Assembly (NCBI RefSeq): GCF_903643065.1
Contig: NZ_CAHJWX010000062.1
Span: 1 to 8,013 of the forward strand
DNA from: Sphingomonas bacterium
GTDB lineage: Bacteria > Pseudomonadota > Alphaproteobacteria > Sphingomonadales > Sphingomonadaceae
Reading direction: 5' to 3'
DNA length: 8,013 bases
In this document: one piece after another, positions 1 to 7,159 of the stretch
Numbering within the stretch: position 1 is the first letter of the stretch
Layout of the letters: each line of letters begins with the position of its first letter
The notes under the pieces: model-generated
What the model saw: only the letters and a program-made list of their open reading frames with translations
Told to the model about the DNA's origin: nothing
The model's database searches: none
Made by a program: the position numbers and the translations under genes

Positions 1-60
1 GAGCCGTCGCGCACGGCGCCGGCGAGCGGATGGCCACTGGTGCTGGAGTGGTGGCGGTGA
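1..60 (+). CDS. 3' end of an upstream gene (partial, unidentified)
   Basis: Frame 1 is open from the window edge to a TGA at 58-60 and would encode 19 residues ending in LVLEWWR. Of the 19 codons, 17 end in G or C, as the other genes here do, while the competing frame 3 has more A/T third positions. The stop lies 6 bases before the ATG of the repair gene at 67, so the two may be co-transcribed. Too little is visible to name a product. The call rests on codon bias and spacing only. Confidence 0.35.
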   Translation, partial: EPSRTAPASGWPLVLEWWR

Positions 61-66
61 GGCCAA

Positions 67-804
67 ATGCCTTGCCAAGTTGCCGTTCTGTTCTACGCTG
101 TGGACGTGCAACCAGCCTTCGCCTTCGCGGCGCCCGACCTGCGGCCGTGGCAAGGCCGGCTGGCCCCGGTCGCGCTGCCGGCGCGGCGGCGCACGCCGGT
201 AGGGCAGTTGGTCAAGTCGATGATCAGCGCGCGCACGCGCGACGCGGTGTCGATCGCGGCGTATCGCCGGCTGGGCGAGCGCTTCGGCGCCGCCGCCGGG
301 ATCGCGCGCGCCGAGCCGGCCGAGGTGGAACGGCTGATCGGCGACGTGACCTTCGCCGACGCGAAGGCGATGCGGTTGGTCGCCGCGTTACGCCTGATTG
401 AAGCGAGCGATGGCGGGTTCGCGCTCGCCCACCTCGCCACTCGCCCGCTCGATGACGCGCTCGCCTGGCTGGAACGGCTGCCCGGCGTCGCGCGCAAGGT
501 GTCGGCGTCGACGCTGAACGCGAGCACGCTCGGCCGCCCGGTGATGATCGTCGACACCCACGTGCTGCGCGTGCTCGCGCGAGCCGGCGCGGTCGGCCCC
601 GTCGCCGACTCCCGGGCCGGGAGTGAGGCGGTGACGGCGGCGATGCCGGACTGGTCGGGTGACGACTTCCTGGCATTCCACCTCCAGTTGAAGCGGCTGG
701 GGCAGGAGGTGTGCCGGTGGGACGTACCGCGCTGCGAGGCGTGCCCGCTAGCGGATTTGTGCGCGACTGCTGGCAAACGATCAGGAAAGCGCGACCCGAC
801 TTGA
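67..804 (+). CDS. Endonuclease III-like DNA glycosylase (HhH-GPD, 4Fe-4S)
   Basis: Predicted 245-residue base-excision repair enzyme. By family it would excise damaged pyrimidines from DNA and may nick the abasic site. The helix-hairpin-helix is LPGVARK at residues 138-144, with K144 aligning to the catalytic lysine of E. coli endonuclease III. VDTH at 162-165 supplies the conserved aspartate D163. The C-terminal cluster loop is complete: C216, C223, C226 and C232 give the family spacing C-x6-C-x2-C-x5-C. The early helix that reads SAQATD in E. coli endonuclease III reads SARTRD here (residues 54-59), and there is one extra residue between K144 and D163, so this may be a paralog subfamily rather than the main nth. 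The ATG at 67 has GAGG at 59-62; a GTG at 103 is an alternative that would trim 12 residues, but it lacks a visible ribosome site. The substrate is not deducible. Confidence 0.9.
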   Translation: MPCQVAVLFYAVDVQPAFAFAAPDLRPWQGRLAPVALPARRRTPVGQLVKSMISARTRDAVSIAAYRRLGERFGAAAGIARAEPAEVERLIGDVTFADAKAMRLVAALRLIEASDGGFALAHLATRPLDDALAWLERLPGVARKVSASTLNASTLGRPVMIVDTHVLRVLARAGAVGPVADSRAGSEAVTAAMPDWSGDDFLAFHLQLKRLGQEVCRWDVPRCEACPLADLCATAGKRSGKRDPT

Positions 805-811
805 TACCGAT

Positions 812-880
812 GTTGAAGCTAACCCCTCCACTTTATACAAAAGGCCGTTTTCGTTGAAACTGCCATACCGACCTTATACA
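812..880 (+). repeat. Tandem imperfect direct repeat before the Fic gene
   Basis: Two 28-base units at 812-839 and 853-880 lie exactly 41 bases apart and match at 19 of 28 positions by hand alignment. Each begins GTTGAA and ends TTATACA. The 41-base period is close to four helical turns, so the units would face the same side of the DNA. They may be tandem operators or duplicated promoters. A separate 7-base repeat, ATACCGA, occurs at 804-810 and 865-871. The repeats are seen directly; the role is inferred. Confidence 0.5.
813..880 (+). promoter_or_regulatory. Possible tandem sigma70-type promoters for the Fic gene
   Basis: Two candidate promoters fall inside the repeat units: TTGAAG (813-818) with TATACA (834-839), and TTGAAA (854-859) with TATACA (875-880). 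Both spacers are 15 bases, which is shorter than the usual 16-18 and weakens the call. The downstream copy would place the transcript start almost at the ATG at 889, giving a nearly leaderless mRNA. This fits the absence of a clear Shine-Dalgarno there. Confidence 0.35.
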
Positions 881-888
881 TCCGTTGC

Positions 889-2049
889 ATGAACAGGAAC
901 GGCTTCGGGGCCGCTGCCACCGGCCGGCTTGTGCCGACGATCGAGGACCGTCGCGCCTTTGTACCGGACCCCCTGCCCCCTCGTCGGCCGATCGACTTCG
1001 GTGCGATCCTTCCCGAGCTGACCCGCGCTACGCAAGCCGTCGGCGAGCTGAAGGGCATCGGACGGACGGTGCCCAATCCGCTGCTGCTCGTCCGGCCACT
1101 ACAGCGCCGCGAGGCGGTGTCGTCGTCCAGCATGGAAGGCACGTACACGACGCTGACCGACCTCTTCCTGCTGGAAGCGGGCGCGAGCGAGGTGGCGACG
1201 CGCGGCGACACCCGTGAAGTGTTGAATTATGTGCGTGCGCTGGAGAGCGCGATTGCCGGGCTTGAGCGGCTGCCGATCTCAACCCGGCTGCTGCGCGAGG
1301 CGCATGCCCGGTTGCTGACTGGCGTGGCACGACATCGCGGCGCGCGGGTCGAGGCTGGCGAACTGAAGCGCGATCAGAACTGGATCGGCGGCTCGGGCCG
1401 AATCGACACCGCTCGGTTCATCCCAGCGCCGCCCGCCGACACCCCAGACGCGCTCGACGCGCTGTTCGGCTTCGTCAACCGCGAGGATCGCGCGCAAGCG
1501 TCGCCGCTGATCGACGCGGCGTTCGCCCATTCCCAGTTCGAGGCGATCCACCCTTTCGCCGACGGCAACGGCCGCGTCGGCCGCATGCTGATCGCGCTGA
1601 TGCTGATCGACAACGGCACGTTGCCGCAGCCACTGCTCTACATGAGTCCCTGGCTGGAGCGGCACAAGGACCGCTACATCGACCTCATGTACGCGGTGCC
1701 GCAGCGTGGCGCGTGGGAGCCGTGGATCGCGTTCTTCCTGACGGCGGTGGCCGAGTCCGCCGGCGAGACGATCGCGGTGGTGGAACGGCTGCAGGAGCTG
1801 CAGCGCGGCTGGCGCGAGCGGTTCCAGACCGCGCGCCGCTCGGCGCTGCTGCTGCGGATCGTCGACTTGGCGCTGGAGCAGCCGGTGCGGTCGGTGACCA
1901 ACATCGCGGAGGCGTTGGGCGTGACCTATGCGGGTGCGGCGAACAACATCGCCGAGCTGGTCGCGCATGGCGTGGCGGAGGAGGTGCCGGGCAGCTACCC
2001 GAAGCGGATACGGTTTCCGGGCGTGCTGGAGGCGTTGGGGGTGGGGTGA
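889..2049 (+). CDS. Fic-domain protein, class II, with C-terminal winged-helix-like region
   Basis: Predicted 386-residue cytoplasmic enzyme of the Fic family, whose members usually transfer AMP from ATP onto hydroxyl side chains of target proteins. The catalytic motif is complete: HPFADGNGRVGR at residues 221-232, with H221, D225, N227, R229 and R232 in place. Residues about 25-85 resemble the Fic N-terminal domain (PDPLPPR, PNPLLLVRPLQRREAVSSSS). Within it, S79-x-x-x-E83-G84 matches the [S/T]xxxE[G/N] inhibitory helix, placing it in class II, where the inhibitor is in the same chain. RDQNWIGG (161-168) is the usual flap before the active site. Residues about 325-372 look like a winged helix (TNIAEALGVTYAGAANNIAE), as in Shewanella-type Fic proteins, and could bind DNA. 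The target is unknown. No convincing ribosome site precedes the ATG, which may be leaderless. It converges on the HNH gene, 21 bases away. Confidence 0.92.
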   Translation: MNRNGFGAAATGRLVPTIEDRRAFVPDPLPPRRPIDFGAILPELTRATQAVGELKGIGRTVPNPLLLVRPLQRREAVSSSSMEGTYTTLTDLFLLEAGASEVATRGDTREVLNYVRALESAIAGLERLPISTRLLREAHARLLTGVARHRGARVEAGELKRDQNWIGGSGRIDTARFIPAPPADTPDALDALFGFVNREDRAQASPLIDAAFAHSQFEAIHPFADGNGRVGRMLIALMLIDNGTLPQPLLYMSPWLERHKDRYIDLMYAVPQRGAWEPWIAFFLTAVAESAGETIAVVERLQELQRGWRERFQTARRSALLLRIVDLALEQPVRSVTNIAEALGVTYAGAANNIAELVAHGVAEEVPGSYPKRIRFPGVLEALGVG

Positions 2050-2070
2050 AGCGATGTGGGACTTGGCAAT

Positions 2071-2787
2071 CTAGAGCAGAGAAAGGCTGCCCTGTGTCTT
2101 ACATTTGGCTCTATGCCATCGCAAATAAACACGGTTTTCATCCGTTAACGCGACGCGCATCCCGGTTTGCAAGCCGATCCGGCTAAGCGAGCTACGCTCG
2201 ACAGTCGAGTGAACCAGCAGAAATCCCTGATCGTCGAAGGAGATGAGGTTGCGATCAAACAGCGCGTCGACGCTGGCAGCGAGAAGCAACCCGTTGGCGG
2301 GATCTAGTCGTTCCCTGTTATCCGCGTCCCGCCACGGCTTAATGTGAGACGCACGAAGCACCGGCTCTAATGCCAGGCCGGTCAGCGCGCATTTACCTGA
2401 CCAAATTTCTAGCAGCGCTTCTCGAAAACCACCTTGACCCAAGCGCGCGTTGACGAGTTGCTTCTTCATCGTCGGATCGGCCTGTGAAGCCAGAACGGCC
2501 TCGATATCCTCGACCTCTCGGGAGTTTTCCAGTCGTTCTTTGAGAACAACACTAAAACCACGTTCGCGCAGCGCATTGTTAGTACCGCGATCTCCACCAC
2601 CACCAGAATGGGAATCATCGCCTGCAAAGTTTTTGGCGAGGAAAAGTACGGCTTTTGGTGGGAAACGCTCTTCTGTAGCTCCGTCAACAATGTCCCACTT
2701 GGTAGAAGGACCAAACCCATCTGGAATGTAATGCTGTCGGATTGCGGCGAAAGCTTCCCGGACATGCCGAGCGGTGAAGGTTGGCAT
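2071..2787 (-). CDS. HNH endonuclease (HNH_2-like), possible McrA-type head domain
   Basis: Predicted 238-residue nuclease. Residues about 117-190 match the HNH_2 family pattern: FREALLEIWSGKCALTG, RASHIKPW with H148, LDPANGLLL with N165, and DALFDRNLISF. The N-terminal 80 residues (WDIVDG, FPPKAV at 42-47, a glycine-rich stretch and LRERGFSVV) resemble the head domain of ScoMcrA-like proteins. ScoMcrA is a modification-dependent restriction enzyme, so a role against modified foreign DNA is possible but only inferred. The ATG lies 3 bases after the thiC stop and has GGAG (2794-2797) six bases before it, inside the thiC coding end. Three 60-base lines sampled in this gene ran about 48-58% GC by hand count, against about 73% in one thiC line, which suggests recent acquisition. 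No methyltransferase partner is in the window. Confidence 0.82.
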   Translation of the reverse strand: MPTFTARHVREAFAAIRQHYIPDGFGPSTKWDIVDGATEERFPPKAVLFLAKNFAGDDSHSGGGGDRGTNNALRERGFSVVLKERLENSREVEDIEAVLASQADPTMKKQLVNARLGQGGFREALLEIWSGKCALTGLALEPVLRASHIKPWRDADNRERLDPANGLLLAASVDALFDRNLISFDDQGFLLVHSTVERSSLSRIGLQTGMRVALTDENRVYLRWHRAKCKTQGSLSLL

Positions 2788-2790
2788 CGC

Positions 2791-4641
<1,851 letters not shown>

Positions 4642-4689
4642 TCATCGCTCCAACATCGAAGCGAGGACGAGGCCCAGGCCGGGCGCCGC

Positions 4690-4785
4690 TCCCTCCCTCC
4701 GCCGGTGTCAACCGGATCAGGTTCGGCGGGTCGCGCGATCGCCTCGCGCCTCTCGACCGCCACACAGCGGTTCCCCGGGGATGGC
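4690..4785 (-). promoter_or_regulatory. TPP riboswitch (THI element) of thiC
   Basis: The minus strand carries the core of a thiamine diphosphate riboswitch. GAACCTGAT (4716-4724) is followed by a P5 stem of CCGG pairs (4712-4715 with 4702-4705) around TTGACA, then CGGAGGGA. The other arm has GGGGA, a P3 stem CCGC/GCGG (4767-4770 with 4757-4760) and GAGAGG. The usual CUGAGA reads UCGAGA here. An additional stem (CGCGA/UCGCG) lies between the two arms. The aptamer ends about 50 bases before the thiC ATG. No U-run terminator lies between them, so control of translation initiation is more likely than attenuation. A small GCCC/GGGC hairpin (4672-4684) lies in that gap. Boundaries are approximate. 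Confidence 0.9.
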
Positions 4786-4841
4786 CTGACGCTAGGCGGG
4801 CCGCCGGCGCGCGTCCAGTGATTTGGGTGAGCGATCGGACA

Positions 4842-4874
4842 AGAAAAAGGGCCGGACGCTGCCGCCCGGCCCTT
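4842..4874 (-). terminator. Rho-independent terminator of the ferritin-like operon
   Basis: A perfect 9-base-pair stem (AAGGGCCGG at 4866-4874 on the minus strand with CCGGCCCTT at 4847-4855) encloses a 10-base loop and runs into five T residues (4844-4848, counting the stem's last two), then CTTGT. It lies 24 bases after the stop at 4898. The plus strand lacks a T tract, so it acts on minus-strand transcripts only. It insulates thiC from read-through. Confidence 0.9.
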
Positions 4875-4897
4875 CATCGACGACGCTGTACGCCGGT

Positions 4898-5923
4898 TCA
4901 GGCCTGCGCCGCGCTCGATCGGATCGTGCCGTTGACGCCGGCGGGGAAGAAGCCCCCGCCCGCGACCGCGGCCGCGTTGAGGTAGACGACATTGAGCACC
5001 TGCGACGCGGTGCGGCCCAGCGTTAGGCTGTTTGCATCGGTGGGCACCAGATTGGCGGTGGTGGCCGTGCCGATATCCTGATCGAGATCGGTCGATCCGT
5101 CGAGGGAGTCGCGCGAATTCGAGATCTTGGTGATGTTCGGATAGATGGTCGCGTCCGTCACGCCACGCGCATAGAGCGTCGAGCGGATCACGCCGTCATG
5201 ATAGGCCTCGACCGCCAGGATGCCCGCCGATGCTTCCAGAAAGGTCTTGTTGGTGATGAGCCTGGCCGAGCCGCGATAGGCGCTCACGCCGACGTCGGTC
5301 AGCAAATACGAGCCGATCAGGAAATTGGTGTCGTTCAGGAAGGGATCGAACAGGTCGTTGGCCCCGATCACGCCGGCCGCTCGTGCCGCCGCGGTAAAGG
5401 CGCCCACCGCCGTGCCGCCCGACGGGATCGACACGCTGGCGCTGCCGGACAGGTTGATCGCGGGTTGCGCCACCGCCGAGCCGCCGAGCTGGCTGCGCAG
5501 GAACGTGACGTGCGCGATCTCGTCGCCGGCGATCTCGCGGGCATATTGCGCGACCACCGCATCGCTGAAGGACACCGCGCGGGCGGCACCCGTGCCGCTG
5601 CCGGTGATCACGGCCCCTTGCGTCCCCGTGCCGGTCTGCAACGAGGCGGCGATCCCGACCCCGGTGACGGCGTAGGTGTAGTAGTTCGCCTCAAGATATT
5701 CGAGGTTGAGCGCGAAGTTGAGGATGTCGGGATCGGTGATCGCCGACGTACCCGTGCTGGCGCCGACCGAAGGGGCGGAGACGTTGTCGTCGTCGTCCTT
5801 GCACGCGGCGAGGAGGCCCGCCATCACGGCGGCGCCCCCGCACATGCGGATAAAGGTGCGACGGGCGCGACGCTGGTTTTCCGCCCGGTCGAGCACGTCG
5901 AGAATGGCTTGTTCGTGACGCAT
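4898..5923 (-). CDS. Ferritin-like (PCC13-62 type) Tat lipoprotein
   Basis: Predicted 341-residue envelope protein of the Ferritin_2 type, the family that includes plant desiccation protein PCC13-62; the biochemical role is not established. The N terminus has a twin-arginine motif, RRTFIRM at residues 21-27, a short hydrophobic stretch, and the lipobox LAAC with C41. An aspartate-rich linker follows. This suggests Tat export and lipid anchoring. Candidate metal ligands of a four-helix bundle are E75 and E78 in ALNLEYLEANYY, DEIAH (E135, H138) and EAYH (E239, H242), giving two ExxH motifs. The C-terminal tail GGFFPAGVNGTIRSS is shared with its upstream neighbour. The ATG at 5923 was chosen over a TTG at 5950 because GGGAG lies 8 bases before it. 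It is 23 bases downstream of its paralog's stop, so the two are probably co-transcribed and end at the terminator at 4842-4874. Confidence 0.88.
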   Translation of the reverse strand: MRHEQAILDVLDRAENQRRARRTFIRMCGGAAVMAGLLAACKDDDDNVSAPSVGASTGTSAITDPDILNFALNLEYLEANYYTYAVTGVGIAASLQTGTGTQGAVITGSGTGAARAVSFSDAVVAQYAREIAGDEIAHVTFLRSQLGGSAVAQPAINLSGSASVSIPSGGTAVGAFTAAARAAGVIGANDLFDPFLNDTNFLIGSYLLTDVGVSAYRGSARLITNKTFLEASAGILAVEAYHDGVIRSTLYARGVTDATIYPNITKISNSRDSLDGSTDLDQDIGTATTANLVPTDANSLTLGRTASQVLNVVYLNAAAVAGGGFFPAGVNGTIRSSAAQA

Positions 5924-5946
5924 GGTGGCTACTCCCGGAGGACGGA

Positions 5947-6975
5947 TCAATTGGCGGCTGAGCTGCGGATGTTGCCGTTCGTGCCGGCGGGAAAGAAGCC
6001 ACCCATCGTCACCGTGTTCCGGTTCAGGTACACGATGTTGAGCACCTGGCCCGTCGACCGACTATAGACGATGCCGTTGCCATCGGTCGGCACGAAGTTG
6101 GAGGCCGTCCCGCTGTTCGCGCCACTGGCGGTGTTGAGCGACACGGTGACGGGCGAGATGCCCTGATCGTCGTCGGACGTGCCGTCGATCCCGTCGCGCG
6201 CGTCCGAGATCTTGTCGGCCGCCGTCCGCAACGCGGGCGCGGCAACGCCGCGAGCATAGAGCGACCCGCGGATGATGCCAGCGTGGAACGCCTCGGTCGC
6301 CAGGATGCCGGCGGCCGCGTCAAGGAAGATGTTGTTGGTGATCAGTGGCGAGGCGCCCTTATAGGCGGTGACGCCCACATCCTCGAAGATGAACGCGCCA
6401 AGCAGGAAGGCGAGCGGCGAACTGTACGGATCGAACGTGCCCGTGTTGCTCTGCGCGCCGGTCGCGGTGCCGTCCACCGTGGCGATGCCGGCCGCGCGCG
6501 CCGCGGCGGTGAAAGCGCCGTTGGCATCACCCGAGATGTTGAGGGCGGGCTGAGCCACCGTGGCCGTGCCGAGCGCCGTCCGCAGGAAAGCGACGTGCGC
6601 CGCCTCGTCCGCGGCGATCTCGCGCGCATATTGGCCGATCAGCGGCTCACCCGAGAAATCGACCTTACGCGGCTGCGCGGTGGCACCCGTGACGACCACG
6701 GCGCCTTGCGTGCCGGTGCCGGTCTGCTGCGCGGCGGGAAGGCCCGCGCCCGTGTACGCGTAGATGTAGAACTGCGCTTCCAGATATTCGAGGTTGAGCG
6801 CGAAATTGAGGATGTCGCTGTCCGTCACCGTCTGCGCGGCGGCGGGGGACGCGAGGGCGAAGGCCCCGACGCCGACCGCGGCCGTGCCCAGCACCGCCTT
6901 GAACAGGTCGCGCCGTTCCGACCGGCGCCGGGCGCGAGCATCGAACACCTCGATGAAATCCGTCTGGTCGTTCAT
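5947..6975 (-). CDS. Ferritin-like (PCC13-62 type) Tat-exported soluble protein
   Basis: Predicted 342-residue paralog of the downstream lipoprotein and first gene of the pair. The N terminus has RRDLFK at residues 21-26, then a hydrophobic segment ending ASPAAAQ, a plausible signal-peptidase I site. No lipobox is present, so it should be a soluble periplasmic protein exported by Tat. Likely metal ligands match its partner: E63 and E66 in ALNLEYLEAQFY, DEAAH (E124, H127) and EAFH (E228, H231). A stretch QTGTGTQGAV and the C-terminal GGFFPAGTNGNIRSS are conserved between the two. The ATG at 6975 has GGAGG (6982-6986) six bases upstream; the reading frame extends to 7233 but that extension lacks signal-peptide character and is not used. 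Iron or oxidative and desiccation stress roles are inferred from family resemblance only. Confidence 0.9.
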   Translation of the reverse strand: MNDQTDFIEVFDARARRRSERRDLFKAVLGTAAVGVGAFALASPAAAQTVTDSDILNFALNLEYLEAQFYIYAYTGAGLPAAQQTGTGTQGAVVVTGATAQPRKVDFSGEPLIGQYAREIAADEAAHVAFLRTALGTATVAQPALNISGDANGAFTAAARAAGIATVDGTATGAQSNTGTFDPYSSPLAFLLGAFIFEDVGVTAYKGASPLITNNIFLDAAAGILATEAFHAGIIRGSLYARGVAAPALRTAADKISDARDGIDGTSDDDQGISPVTVSLNTASGANSGTASNFVPTDGNGIVYSRSTGQVLNIVYLNRNTVTMGGFFPAGTNGNIRSSAAN

Positions 6976-6992
6976 GCTGGCCCTCCAGGATT

Positions 6993-7007
6993 GGGGCGAC
7001 ACGCCCC
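6993..7007 (-). promoter_or_regulatory. Hairpin in the leader of the ferritin-like operon
   Basis: A perfect inverted repeat GGGGCG-TGT-CGCCCC (minus strand) gives six G-C pairs around a 3-base loop. It ends 6 bases before the GGAGG ribosome site of the gene starting at 6975. No T tract follows, so it is not an intrinsic terminator. It may affect translation or message stability; the function is inferred. Confidence 0.45.
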
Positions 7008-7042
7008 TTATCGCGGCCCGAATGGCCGGTATTGAAGTTGGT

Positions 7043-7069
7043 AACTCCGACGGGTGTCGGTAAGTTGCC
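7043..7069 (-). promoter_or_regulatory. Palindrome and weak stress-type promoter candidate
   Basis: Upstream of the ferritin-like pair the minus strand reads GGCAAC (7064-7069), 17 bases, then AGTT (7043-7046). This is a partial match (7 of 9) to the alphaproteobacterial EcfG general-stress consensus GGAAC-N16/17-CGTT. The spacer contains a perfect inverted repeat CCGAC-ACCC-GTCGG (7047-7060) that could be an operator. A start near 7035 would leave a leader of about 60 bases containing the hairpin at 6993-7007. The palindrome is certain and the promoter assignment is weak. Confidence 0.22.
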
Positions 7070-7159
7070 GGTTTTCTGCTTAATCCATGTCGTACCGGAG
7101 CGATCAGCACCCGCGTGCCATGCCGATGAGACAACGGCGAAGGCCGACGTCCGCCGTAT

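Noticed and set aside
30..401. Plus-strand frame 3 entering from the window start
   Set aside because: It overlaps the repair gene with Arg/Ala-rich low-complexity translation and worse third-position GC than frame 1.
93..776. Long minus-strand frames opposite the endonuclease III-like gene
   Set aside because: These are low-complexity Arg/Ser/Ala translations antisense to a gene with clear motifs.
4786..4843. thiC promoter upstream of the riboswitch
   Set aside because: A TTGTCC could be a -35 element, but no -10 element appears at a proper distance.
5924..5950. TTG start of the lipoprotein overlapping its paralog's stop
   Set aside because: The ATG at 5923 has GGGAG at good spacing and gives a standard Tat signal length.
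5198..7035. Plus-strand frames opposite the ferritin-like pair
   Set aside because: They are Arg/Gly-rich shadows of two well-supported minus-strand genes.
7081..7159. Terminator after the MipA/OmpV gene
   Set aside because: Only weak GC-rich stems without a T tract are present.
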